Shown piece by piece: positions 35,588-43,916 of a stretch of 64,000 bases of DNA (position 1 is the stretch's first letter; the number at the start of each line of letters is the position of its first letter). Made by a program: the position numbers and the translations under genes. Under the pieces are notes generated by a model that saw only the letters and a list, made by a program, of their open reading frames with translations, had not been told where the DNA came from and searched no databases. This stretch comes from Deinococcus sp. QL22 (lineage in GTDB: Bacteria; Deinococcota; Deinococci; Deinococcales; Deinococcaceae), in assembly GCF_023370075.1 (NCBI RefSeq), contig NZ_CP097152.1, positions 372,001-436,000 on the forward strand. The letters are read 5' to 3'.

Positions 35588-36780
35588 CCGCTCAGCCCGT
35601 TTCTTCCGCCGAGCGTGCGGCGCGGGCCACTAGCCTCTTTGAGCATCTGCCCGCACAGATTGACGCCGCCGTCTTGTTCGACGATCAATTTATCCAGTAC
35701 TACAGCGGATTTGCATTTATGCCGACAGAGCGCCCCATCGCGCTGGTGGTGCTGCGCGGAGGCGAGCGCCATCTGTTCGTGCCCCGGCTGGAGCGAGAAC
35801 ACGCCGAGCAGATGGGTGAGGCCGAAGTGGTGCTGGATTATGCCGAGTATCCGGGGCGGCTCCACCCCATGCACCAACTGGCCCAGTATCTGATTGAGCG
35901 GGGCCTAGGAAGCGCACAACTGGCGATAGACCATGACGGCTACCCCCCGGTCATGGGTTACTACGGCCCGACCTTCGGTGAATCCCTTCGTACCGCGACC
36001 ATTCACCGACGCCCCGAGGCCTTCGACCATCAGATGTCGCTCAAATCCGAGGCCGAGGTGCGGCTGATTGAGGAAAGTATCGTCTGGGGCAACCGGGCAC
36101 ATCAGCTTCTTCAGCGCTACACGCGGGTGGGCGAAAGTGAGCACACCGTCGAGGCGCGGGCCACTAAGGAAGCCACCGAGGCCATGACTCAGGCGCTCGG
36201 CCCCAGCTACCGGGGGCAAAATCGCTGGCTGAGCGGAGCGGTGGCACTGTACCGAGGGCAAATCGGGCCTGCCAGCGCCCTGCCGCACGCTACCACCACC
36301 GGGGCACATTTTCAGGCGGGCGATATTCTGGTGACTGGAGCGGGGGCGGCGGTCTGGGGCTACCTCAGCGAGCTGGAACGAACCATGGTGATGGGCGAGC
36401 CGAGCCGCGAGCAGGAGCAGTATTTCCAGCATATGCTCAATCTTCAGGACATCGCCTTTGCCGCCGTCCGGGCCGGGGTCACAGCAGCTAGCGTAGATCA
36501 GGCTGTGCAGGCCTATTTTGCTCAAGAAGGCTTGCAGGCGTACTGGCGGCATCATGTCGGGCATAGCCTCGGTCAGCGCATCCACGAAAGCCCGTTTTTG
36601 GATATCGGAGATGACCGGATTCTGGAAGCAGGCATGGTGCTGACCATCGAACCGGGCCTCTACGTACCGGGTCTCGGTGGCTTCCGGCACTCGGACACCA
36701 TTTTGGTGACGGCCACGGGGATGAAATGCCTGACCGACTATCCGCGTGACCTCGAATCGTTGATCATTCCCATTTCGTAG
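35584..36780 (+). CDS. M24-fold (pita-bread) protein, aminopeptidase P/creatinase-like
   Basis: A 398-residue protein with a creatinase N-terminal domain (about 1-160) and an M24 catalytic fold (165-390). It keeps HHVGHSLGQRIHES and TIEPGLYVPGLGGF, but the metal ligands seem changed: the usual D in D-x-G-A is Thr in ILVTGAGAAVWGY, the second Asp is Glu in SELERT, and the last Glu is Ser in FRHSDTILVT. It may therefore be a metal-free creatinase-like hydrolase and not a true Xaa-Pro aminopeptidase. Last gene of the peptide operon; start overlaps the previous stop. Confidence 0.8.
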   Translation: MTAQPVSSAERAARATSLFEHLPAQIDAAVLFDDQFIQYYSGFAFMPTERPIALVVLRGGERHLFVPRLEREHAEQMGEAEVVLDYAEYPGRLHPMHQLAQYLIERGLGSAQLAIDHDGYPPVMGYYGPTFGESLRTATIHRRPEAFDHQMSLKSEAEVRLIEESIVWGNRAHQLLQRYTRVGESEHTVEARATKEATEAMTQALGPSYRGQNRWLSGAVALYRGQIGPASALPHATTTGAHFQAGDILVTGAGAAVWGYLSELERTMVMGEPSREQEQYFQHMLNLQDIAFAAVRAGVTAASVDQAVQAYFAQEGLQAYWRHHVGHSLGQRIHESPFLDIGDDRILEAGMVLTIEPGLYVPGLGGFRHSDTILVTATGMKCLTDYPRDLESLIIPIS

Positions 36781-36867
36781 TTTCCAAACGGTGCAGTGTC
36801 ATAGTCAATCTTCGGTGACTCAGATGGCTTCACATGTGGGGTGACCTTGCCTGGTTGTGTTGCCTTA

Positions 36868-37943
36868 AGTACAACGTATTTAACATGTAGACTTAAGCAT
36901 GGCCCGTCCTGCTCGCCGCATTGACATTTCCGAAGACGCTGATGAGCTGCTTCGGGAACTGGAGACCAGTCCCTATACGCACCCGAAGGTTCGCCTGCGG
37001 GCCAGCATCCTCCGACTGCACCGACAGGGCTGGAGCATTCCCCAGCTCTCCAGGCATTTTGGCCGAAACCATCAGGCCATCCACCACGATTTCACCCGTT
37101 TCGAGGAGCGCGGCATCCTCGGATTGGCCGACGAGTGTCCACCCGGACAACCTTCGAAAGTCACACCCGAGATGGAGCAGTTCCTCCACGAGAAACTGCG
37201 AGAGCAGCGCTTCTGGAACGCTCCACTGCTGTGCGAGGGCCTCGCACAGCAGTTCGGGGTAATAATTCGACCTCGTGCGCTGGCCAATCACCTGCAACGC
37301 CTGGGGTACAGCTGGAAACGCGCCCGATATTCACCCGCCCAGACACTCGATCCTGCAGTCGCTGAAACACATCAGGCCTCCTGGAGACCTTAAAAGGGGG
37401 CATTGGACGGCAAGCTGACTCTCAAATATCTCGACCAGACCGGCCTTTCTCTGATGCTCTCGGTGGGGGCGACGTGGTTCAAGCGGGGTTCTGGGCAGCA
37501 GTTTGAGATCCCCACCCGGTGGGGATCCTCTGGACGGATCAATCTCATCGGTAGCTATAGCCTTCACACCTGCGAAGAAGTGCTGGAGGTTCGCGAACTG
37601 GAAGGCACGTGCAATGGGGATCAGGTCATCGCTTATTTGGACACGCTGGCAGGCAACTGTCGTCCTGACCAGCTGACGGTCGTCGTGTTGGACAACGCTC
37701 CCTTTCACAAGGGAGCGAAACTCAAGGAAAAGACGATGGGATGGGAGAAACAGGGCCTGTACCTTCGCTATCTTCCACCCTACGCGCCCTGTCTCAACCT
37801 CATTGAGGAGGTCTGGCGCAAGCTCAAGGGCCTCCTCATGCCTCGCCGCTGTTACAACTCGGTCGCTGAACTTCGTGCCGCACTTCTCAGCGGGCTAAAG
37901 ATACTTCAAGCGAAGTTTATCTAGATGTTAAATGCGGTGTACT
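36868..37943 (+). mobile_element. IS630-family element, TA target duplication
   Basis: The 1076-bp element starts AGTACAACGTATTTAACATG and ends, inverted, AGTACACCGCATTTAACATC. It is flanked by TA on both sides (36866-36867, 37944-37945), the hallmark target duplication of IS630. It contains one transposase gene with an internal stop and is inserted in the end of an older IS6-type copy. Confidence 0.88.
36899..37924 (+). pseudogene. IS630-family transposase with an internal stop
   Basis: The N-terminal half (36899-37393, 164 codons) has the IS630 helix-turn-helix (GWSIPQLSRHFGRNHQAIHH) and the second winged region; the C-terminal half (from about 37394 to 37924) has the DDE triad in TLKYLDQTGL, VVVLDNAPFH and NLIEEVWRKL. 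A TAA at 37391-37393 separates them in the same frame. Around it the bases CTCCTGGAGACCTTAAAAGG read better in a neighbouring frame (LLETLK), so two small shifts that cancel out, or programmed slippage at the A-run, would rejoin the halves. A -10-like TAGACT ends 5 bases before the ATG. Confidence 0.75.
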
Positions 37944-38059
37944 TAACTGGGTCGGGGTAGGCTGACCCGCGTTGACCAACGCCAAGCCCTACCGCTACCG
38001 CTTTCCAATGACCATTATCCAGCACGCCACCTGGCTCTATCACCGCTTCCCTGTATTGC

Positions 38060-38208
38060 GAGTCCGTTGACTCCGGCGAGCAATGCGATGAATACGGCGT
38101 TTTCTTTGTGTGCTTTTAATTTGACCGGCGTTCTCCAATCCCGTAAATACAGCTGGCGAGTCTGGTGGGGCGGCAAGTCAACGGACTCCCATGGGAGTCC
38201 GTTGACTT
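38060..38208. repeat. 13-bp inverted repeats and a 34-bp perfect palindrome
   Basis: GAGTCCGTTGACT occurs at 38060-38072, inverted at 38179-38191 region, and again directly at 38195-38207. The last two meet in a perfect 34-base palindrome at 38175-38208 with half-site AAGTCAACGGACTCCCA. The first two could be the ends of a roughly 130-bp miniature element; the palindrome would form where a second end abuts it. Confidence 0.7.
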
Positions 38209-38409
38209 TGAAGAAGAATGCCCTTGTGGACGGCATTGAGGTGACATAGAGCGAGAGGGGCTATCCCTGTCCCACAGACCTGAGCAACGCGAGCGGCGTC
38301 TTTGGAGGCTCAGCCGTCGTGAAGGCACGCGATGCTCTCCAGATCCAGACGAATGGCTCCAAATAACAACGTACGCGACGCAGAGCGGCACTCCAGGTCG
38401 GCGGCGGCT

Positions 38410-38642
38410 CAGCCGCCGCTGAAGGTTGGTGATCGTCGTGCGGCTCTGTCGTGGGAGGGTCGGTTGATCCCCGTTGGAAAGAAGAGTACGGAGCCGCGAG
38501 GAAGTGTACCGAGTCCGCCTTCTCTGTTCTCGTTGGTGCGGGGCTGCGCTGGGGACAGGTCAAGACCTATCTCAGTTTGCGCTTGAAGGTTGCGCTAGGC
38601 GTCTTGGCGCATAACCTGAAATTCATCGATATCAGTGGCTGA
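38410..38642 (+). pseudogene. C-terminal fragment of a DDE transposase, with IS6 debris
   Basis: The frame ending at 38642 reads [20 protein letters not shown] then [20 protein letters not shown] and [15 protein letters not shown]. (I/T)ESAFS, SLRL and AHNL are C-terminal marks of IS982/IS5-like transposases. The preceding bases (GCCGCTGAAGGTTGGTGATC, about 38416) match the IS6-type transposase near 25335. No intact element remains. Confidence 0.55.
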
Positions 38643-38673
38643 CCGTCCCTTGTCAACCCCTATTTGCGGTGAT

Positions 38674-38994
38674 TCATAGGTTTGCCTCCAGCTCAACTCC
38701 GCCGTCAAGAAAGGGCGTGACGGCACCCAGCGGCGTCGACTGGATGATGTCGTAATGCGTGGTGTCCGGCAGGATGGCCAGGCGATGGGCCGCCTTGCCT
38801 GAGCCGTCCCAGCCCCCTTCGTGCAGTCCGCCGCCCAGCAGCACGAAGAACTCGGCGACGTGGACGGGTCCGATGCTGTCGGCGTCCCCGATCACGATCA
38901 GGGTGGGCGCACTCAGCGCCGTGAGGTTCGCAGACCAGTCATAGTCCTTCCTCAGCAGATCGCCCATCTTGCCTCTCTGGGAGCAGTGAATCAT
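38674..38994 (-). pseudogene. Truncated alpha/beta hydrolase, C-terminal part
   Basis: The 106-codon frame holds LTALSAPTLIVIGDADSIGP, HVAEFFVLLGGGLHEGGWDG and LPDTTHYDIIQSTPL, the acid and His region of an alpha/beta hydrolase of roughly 260 residues. The nucleophile half is absent; the DNA upstream is intergenic or belongs to no hydrolase. The fragment lies just after the MFS gene end, 14 bases away. Confidence 0.65.
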
Positions 38995-39008
38995 TTTAGG
39001 GCACTGGA

Positions 39009-40463
39009 TCAGTCTCCCGGCTGGGCGAGCGGCGAGGTGTCGTTCCCGTCCGACGCGTGCTGCGGGGCACTCTTCAGGAACAGCGCCAGCACCACCGCAA
39101 TCGCAGCGATCATCGCCGAGACGGTGAAAGCCAGATGCAGACCCCCCACCTGCGCCGCAATGGGGGCCACGCCCTGCGCCGTCATGCTGGTGGTCCGGCC
39201 CGCCATCAGCGTGATCAGCAGCGCCGTGCCCGCTGCGCCCGCGACCTGCTGCAACGTACTCAGGATCGCGCTGCCGTGCGAGTACAGCTGCGGCGGGAGC
39301 GGCCCCAGCGCCGAGGTGAACACCGGTGTGAACAGCAGCGCCAGCCCCACGCTAAGGGTCAAATGCAAGGCTAGCAAAGCCCAGATGGGCGTGGCGGCGT
39401 CAATGCGTCCCAGGCCGAACAACATCAACGTCATCAGCAGCGTGCCGGGCACCACCAGCGGGCGCGGCCCGATGCGGTCGTACAGTTTGCCGACACCGGG
39501 GGCCAGCAGCCCCATCAGCAGGCCACCGGGCAGCAGCAGCAGGCCGGTCTGGAGGGCACTCAGGCCGCGCAGGTTCTGGAGGTACAGCGGCAGCAGGATC
39601 ATGCCGCCGAACAGCGCCATCATGGCGATCACCATCAGGCCCACGCCCAGCGTGAACATGGGAAAGCGGAAGGCCCGCAGGTCAAGCAGCGGTTCAACGT
39701 GGCGGCCCAGCTGAACTTGACGCCCGAGGAAGGTGGCGAGCGCCACTGCGCCCACCACCAGCGGCACACTCACGACGGGATTGCCCAGACCTCCCTCCCC
39801 GAACTTGCTCAATGCAAAGACCAGCCCGCCGAAGCCCAGGGCTGAGAGCGGCACCGAGAGCAAGTCCAGACTCAAGCGGCGTGGAGTTCCCACGTTCCGC
39901 AGGGTGCGCGCTCCATACACCAGCACCCCCAGCGCGATGGGCAGCACGAACAGAAACATGAATCTCCAGGGCAGCGCCTGAAGAATCAGCCCGGAGATGG
40001 TCGGTCCGATGGCCGGGGCCACCGAAATCACGATGCTGACCCTGCCCATCACCGTGCCGCGCGTGCGTTCAGGCACCAGGGTCAGCACGGTGGTGATCAG
40101 CAGCGGCAGCATGATGGCCGTGCCGCTCGCCTGCACGATCCTCGCCAGCAGCAGCGGCACGAACCCAGTGGAGAGGGCCGCCAGCAGGGTGCCGAGGCTG
40201 AATAGCGTCATAGCCAGCAGGAACACAGTGCGGGTGCTGAGGCGCTGCAGCAGGAATCCGGTCACGGGAATCACCACCGCCATGGTCAGCATAAAGGCAG
40301 TGGACAGCCACTGCGCGGTGCTGGCGGTGATGTTCAGGTCAGTCATCAGGCGCGGCAGGGCCACATTCATGATCGTCTCGTTGAGGATTACCACGAAAGT
40401 GGCGATCAGCAGGATCAGGATCACGGCGCGGTCACGTGGGACAAGGGAATCTGTGGCTGTCAT
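39009..40463 (-). CDS. MFS exporter, DHA2 (EmrB/QacA) family
   Basis: A 484-residue transporter with about 14 hydrophobic segments, the number expected of DHA2 drug:H+ antiporters. Motifs: FVVILNETIMNVALPRLMTD (helix 1, motif D1), TAQWLSTAFMLTMAVVIPVTG, and ARIVQASGTAIMLPLLITTV. It should expel small lipophilic compounds across the inner membrane. The start at 40463 has AGAGGT upstream. It is transcribed with the RibD-C-like genes, which suggests a shared role in handling a toxic or signalling compound, but the substrate is unknown. Confidence 0.9.
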   Translation of the reverse strand: MTATDSLVPRDRAVILILLIATFVVILNETIMNVALPRLMTDLNITASTAQWLSTAFMLTMAVVIPVTGFLLQRLSTRTVFLLAMTLFSLGTLLAALSTGFVPLLLARIVQASGTAIMLPLLITTVLTLVPERTRGTVMGRVSIVISVAPAIGPTISGLILQALPWRFMFLFVLPIALGVLVYGARTLRNVGTPRRLSLDLLSVPLSALGFGGLVFALSKFGEGGLGNPVVSVPLVVGAVALATFLGRQVQLGRHVEPLLDLRAFRFPMFTLGVGLMVIAMMALFGGMILLPLYLQNLRGLSALQTGLLLLPGGLLMGLLAPGVGKLYDRIGPRPLVVPGTLLMTLMLFGLGRIDAATPIWALLALHLTLSVGLALLFTPVFTSALGPLPPQLYSHGSAILSTLQQVAGAAGTALLITLMAGRTTSMTAQGVAPIAAQVGGLHLAFTVSAMIAAIAVVLALFLKSAPQHASDGNDTSPLAQPGD

Positions 40464-40558
40464 GGGCTGACCTCTTTTGAGTTGTGGGCGGGGAGAATCA
40501 GGCATGCTGGTAGGCGTCGCGTCGCCAGGCCAGCACCTCGGCGTCAAGCCGAGCAGCG

Positions 40559-41113
40559 TCACTTTTGCACAGTAAAATAGACGTATGTGCACTGGCCTAC
40601 TTCAACGAGCCTCGTCTTCTTGAGCAGAATCTGCCTGTCTTCAAGGTGCCCGAACAGTTGCTGCCCGGCACCGAGCAGAACAGGCATGATGCCGATTTGC
40701 AATTCGTCTACCAGACTTGCCTTGAGCAACTGCCAGCCAACGTTCGGGCCGCCTACAACCACAACGTCGCGCGCTCCAGCGGCCTGTTTGGCTTGACGAA
40801 TAGCGGCTTCGACCGTATTGACGAACGTGAAGTGTAGACGGTCATTTTCTTTTGGTTTCCTCTCTGGCGCGTGCGTGGTGATGACAAAGATCGGCACTTG
40901 AAATTCATAGCTATCGGCGTATGAATCGGGATCACTGGCCCCCTCAAAGGTTCTGCGGCCCATCACAACCGCTCCAGTCTCTCCAATGGCCTCCTGCATC
41001 AGATCGGATCTGTCCAGCTCTTCCAGATTGGGTGCGAGCAGGACGCCACTGCCAGACGCGTCGTTGATGAATCCATCAAGGGACATGGTCATACCGAGGA
41101 TTACTTTTGCCAT
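40559..41113 (-). CDS. Dihydrofolate reductase-family (RibD C-terminal) protein 1
   Basis: A 184-residue protein of the RibD_C fold, MAKVILGMTMSLDGFINDAS, with AVVMGRRTFEGASDPDSYAD, VPIFVITTHAPE and DVVVVGGPNVGWQLLKASLV near the usual nucleotide-binding region. Members bind NADPH and are often annotated as dihydrofolate reductases, though their substrates are mostly unknown. The ATG at 41113 follows GGAGGT. First of four related genes in the cluster counted from the transporter. Confidence 0.85.
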   Translation of the reverse strand: MAKVILGMTMSLDGFINDASGSGVLLAPNLEELDRSDLMQEAIGETGAVVMGRRTFEGASDPDSYADSYEFQVPIFVITTHAPERKPKENDRLHFTFVNTVEAAIRQAKQAAGARDVVVVGGPNVGWQLLKASLVDELQIGIMPVLLGAGQQLFGHLEDRQILLKKTRLVEVGQCTYVYFTVQK

Positions 41114-41322
41114 CACGACCTCCAATCTCTGCGGGCCACCACAGACCAGGAGAGAACGTTGATGAAGCTGGCGGAAGGTGCGTTGGCCCTGCAACCAGTG
41201 GTGGCTCACTCATGATTTCGCTGCCCACGTGTCTGGCACGTTCAATCTGGTCAACGACGCCCCCCATTCTGACCGAGGAAGAGAGGGCGTGATGATGTGG
41301 CATTCTCGTCTGGTGAGAATGC

Positions 41323-41772
41323 TCAGGAAGCCTGTGGCCCGAGCTCCTGGGCGAGCCCGATGAGGATGCCTTCGGGATTCCGGATGTAGCAGAGCCGATA
41401 CGTGTTCTCGTACTGAACCACTTCGCCGACGAGCTGCGCACCGCGTTTGCCGAGCCGGGCGAGCGTATCGTCGATGTCCTCCACGGTGAACATGACGCGG
41501 AGGTACCCGAGTGCGTTCACCGGGGCGTTGCGGTGATCGGCGATTACAGGCGGCGCGAGGAACCGCGACAACTCGAGGCAGCTGTGGCCATCCGGTGTCC
41601 GCATCATGGCAATGTCGACGCGCTGATGGCGCAGTCCAGTAACGCGATCTGCCCAGTCTCCTTCGATGGGGGCGCGCCCCTCAAGGTTGAGGCCAAGTTC
41701 GGTGAAGAACTCTATGGCGGCCTCCATATCTTCAACCACGATGCCGACGTTGTCCAGACGCTTGACTGTCAT
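41323..41772 (-). CDS. VOC-family (glyoxalase/bleomycin resistance-like) protein
   Basis: A 149-residue protein of the vicinal oxygen chelate fold: two beta-alpha-beta-beta-beta modules (RLDNVGIVVEDMEAAIEFFT, then MFTVEDIDDTLARLGKRGAQ) with YRLCYIRNPEGILIGLAQEL at the end. The metal-ligand positions could be filled by His in GHSCLEL and Glu in PEGILI. It may modify or sequester a small molecule. Start at 41772 follows AGGGAG. It sits between two RibD-C-like genes of the same orientation. Confidence 0.82.
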   Translation of the reverse strand: MTVKRLDNVGIVVEDMEAAIEFFTELGLNLEGRAPIEGDWADRVTGLRHQRVDIAMMRTPDGHSCLELSRFLAPPVIADHRNAPVNALGYLRVMFTVEDIDDTLARLGKRGAQLVGEVVQYENTYRLCYIRNPEGILIGLAQELGPQAS

Positions 41773-41852
41773 GCTGTCTCCCTAACAACTCCCTGATCAT
41801 TGCAGCACAATCTCCTAAGAGTGATTGAATGACCGAAAACGGATGGCTTTGC

Positions 41853-42407
41853 TCAGCCCGTCTTCGGCTGGTAACGCAGTGCCAGCACGCCTTTTTCTAA
41901 TATTTGCGTCTCGATCAGTTCCAACGCGGTGTGGGCCTGATCTCCGAAAAGTCTCTTCCCGCTGCCCTGAATGAACGGATGCACCAGGATGTGCAGTTCG
42001 TCTACGAGGCCCGCTTGCAGAAGAGCCTGCACCAGCATGCCGCTGCCGTGTACCAAGATGCTCTGGCCGGGCTGTGTTTTGAGCCGCCTGACCTCTTCCA
42101 CCGGATCATCACTCAGAATGGTTGAATTGTTCCAAGCGGCTTCCTTGAGGGTGGACGAGATCACGTATTTCGCCATGCTATTCAGCTTGTCGGCTATGCC
42201 TTCTTCGTTGTTCTTGTAGGCCGACCAACCCGGCCAAAGCATCTCGTAAGTGGTGCGGCCCAGCAGGTAAGCATCGCTGTCATGGATGGCGTTGGCGATG
42301 AACGCCCCTCTCGCCAGACTGTGGGAGGGAAAATCCCACACGCCCATTGAAGTGGCGTCAAACACGCCGTCCAGGGTGACCCGCTCCGATACGATGAGTT
42401 TCCGCAT
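41853..42407 (-). CDS. Dihydrofolate reductase-family (RibD C-terminal) protein 2
   Basis: A 184-residue RibD_C-fold protein opening MRKLIVSERVTLDGVFDATS; later DAYLLGRTTYEMLWPGW and VHGSGMLVQALLQAGLVDEL, HPFIQGSGKRLFGD. The last pattern (H-P-x-x-x-G-x-G-x-R-L-F) recurs in its paralogs. The ATG at 42407 follows AAGGAG. It resembles the next gene upstream in length and motif order, indicating old tandem duplication followed by divergence. Confidence 0.85.
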   Translation of the reverse strand: MRKLIVSERVTLDGVFDATSMGVWDFPSHSLARGAFIANAIHDSDAYLLGRTTYEMLWPGWSAYKNNEEGIADKLNSMAKYVISSTLKEAAWNNSTILSDDPVEEVRRLKTQPGQSILVHGSGMLVQALLQAGLVDELHILVHPFIQGSGKRLFGDQAHTALELIETQILEKGVLALRYQPKTG

Positions 42408-42557
42408 GTCAATTCTCCTTGAGGCGGGAGGTGGGGCATTTGGCGTGCTGGGACTGGATGGCCCTCGCGTTGGCGTCCCTCTGGCCAGAGAAAGCCCACG
42501 GCTTCGGTGCATCCAGCACGCTGCCGAGCGACAGAACGGCCGACACGACTAGGTGCC

Positions 42558-43169
42558 TCATGGCTCGGCCGTTGTGGGTTCAGGGGTCAGACTGTCCGGC
42601 GCGTTCACCGCGTACGAAAGCAGTACCACGCCGTGCGGGAAAGCGCGTGTCCCTCGCAGCGTCAGGGGCAAGGGACTCTCGGTGCCCGTCTCGAACAGGC
42701 GGCGGCCCGCGCCGACCACAACCGGGTGAACCACCAGATCAAGCCCGTCGAGCAGCCCGTGGGCCAGCAGCGACTGTACCAGCGTGACGCTGCCGCTGAG
42801 GTTGAGGGGCCGGTTGCCCTGCGCCTTGAGCTCCTGAATGGCCGGCACGAGGTCGCCGCCCAGTACAGTGGAGTTCGTCCACTCGGCCTGCTTCAACGTG
42901 CGCGAGACCACGTACTTGTGGGCTCCGTTCATCATGGCCGCCGATGGGTTGCGGTCGCCCTGCGCCTCGAAGGCCGACCTGAACATCTGATAGGTCACCC
43001 GGCCCAGCAGCAGGCCGTCACTCTGGGCTGCCGACTCCCCGATGTACGCCCCAAGTTCGGGGGAGAAGGACGGCATCGTCCAACCCGCGCGGGCGAAGTC
43101 ATCGGTGGGGCCGGGACCTTCAACGACGCCATCGAGAGACATGAGGAGACAGGCATGGAGTTTACGCAT
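42558..43169 (-). CDS. Dihydrofolate reductase-family (RibD C-terminal) protein 3
   Basis: A 203-residue RibD_C-fold protein, MRKLHACLLMSLDGVVEGPG, with GLLLGRVTYQMFRSAFEAQG, KYVVSRTLKQAEWTNSTVLG and VHPVVVGAGRRLFETGTESP. The MRKL-x(4)-x-SLDGV start is shared with protein 2. The start (43169) has GGGAGG upstream and overlaps the end of protein 4 gene by 8 bases, so the two are coupled. It carries an extra C-terminal tail with no recognised motif. Confidence 0.85.
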   Translation of the reverse strand: MRKLHACLLMSLDGVVEGPGPTDDFARAGWTMPSFSPELGAYIGESAAQSDGLLLGRVTYQMFRSAFEAQGDRNPSAAMMNGAHKYVVSRTLKQAEWTNSTVLGGDLVPAIQELKAQGNRPLNLSGSVTLVQSLLAHGLLDGLDLVVHPVVVGAGRRLFETGTESPLPLTLRGTRAFPHGVVLLSYAVNAPDSLTPEPTTAEP

Positions 43170-43716
43170 GGGAAGCCTCCCTAAGGCGGTAGGTGATGTG
43201 GGTAGCGTGCTGGGACGGCGTGACCCGCACGCGTTCGAGCTTCACAAGCTGACCGAGCGAGCCGAACAAAGAGAGACCGCCGCCCAGCAGCACGGGCGCG
43301 ACATGCAGCTGCAATTCGTCCAGCAGCCCCGCTTTCAGGAACGCCTGTGCGGTTTGCGCCCCGCCTGCCACGCAAACATCACGTTCTCCTGCGGCGGCCT
43401 TCGCCTGAGCAAGCGCACTCTCTATCCCGTCGGTGATGAAAATGAATGTGGCTCCGCCGCGCTCGACGCTGGCCTGCGGCGTCTGGGTCAGGATGAAGTG
43501 CGGCACCTTGTACTCGGTGTCGAAGCCGTCTGGGGCAGAGCCGAAGGCGGTATGGCCCAGGATCATCGCGCCCATGCCACTCACCAGTTCGGCCTTGATG
43601 CCCTCGGCCGCCCCCGTTTCTGCAAAATACCAGTCGTGCAGCCCGCCGTCTTCCCCGTCCGGGCCAGCGATAAAGCCGTCTTGCGATACGGCGAGGTCGA
43701 GGTAGACGCGGGGCAT
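43162..43716 (-). CDS. Dihydrofolate reductase-family (RibD C-terminal) protein 4
   Basis: A 184-residue RibD_C-fold protein: MPRVYLDLAVSQDGFIAGPD, AMILGHTAFGSAPDGFDTEY, FILTQTPQASVERGGATFIF and DVCVAGGAQTAQAFLKAGLL, followed by HVAPVLLGGGLSLFGSLG. It is the gene nearest the divergent HxlR regulator, so probably the first of the operon. AGAGGG lies upstream of the ATG at 43716. Confidence 0.85.
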   Translation of the reverse strand: MPRVYLDLAVSQDGFIAGPDGEDGGLHDWYFAETGAAEGIKAELVSGMGAMILGHTAFGSAPDGFDTEYKVPHFILTQTPQASVERGGATFIFITDGIESALAQAKAAAGERDVCVAGGAQTAQAFLKAGLLDELQLHVAPVLLGGGLSLFGSLGQLVKLERVRVTPSQHATHITYRLREASHA

Positions 43717-43916
43717 CAGCAGTGCCCTCTCTGATGCTGAAGAGAATCCAGCGGTACAGCAGTCGGCGACATACAAGTCCTCCTGAGCGGCGGGCGGTCT
43801 GAAAACCCTGTGCCATCTTCGTAATTGTTTCTCTTTTTTAGGATACAGCGTAACAGTACGAAATTGCAACTTTGCACTACGTTTAACGTACCGTACTACG
43901 CTAGGCTAAGAAAAGA
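43717..43916. promoter_or_regulatory. Divergent promoter region with candidate HxlR site
   Basis: The 200-base AT-richer gap between the divergent genes should contain both promoters. AGTACG (43855-43860) and CGTACT (43892-43897) form an inverted pair, and TAGGCT (43902-43907) would be a -10 box 9 bases before the regulator's ATG. HxlR proteins often bind inverted GTAC-containing sites; whether these are used is not known. Confidence 0.4.

Larger units (their letters stand above)
36853..38060 (+). mobile_element. IS6-type element end split by an IS630 insertion
   Basis: GGTTGTGTTGCCTTA (36853-36867) is the start of an IS6-type element; its sequence resumes at 37944 with TAACTGGGTCGGGGTAGGCTGACC, the same order as in the copy at 48672. 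The transposase N-terminus KPYRYRFPMTIIQHATWLYH is readable up to about 38055, after which the element is cut off by unrelated repeats. Removal of the IS630 element restores the sequence GCCTTAACTGG, compared with GCTTTAACCGG in the other copy. Confidence 0.8.
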
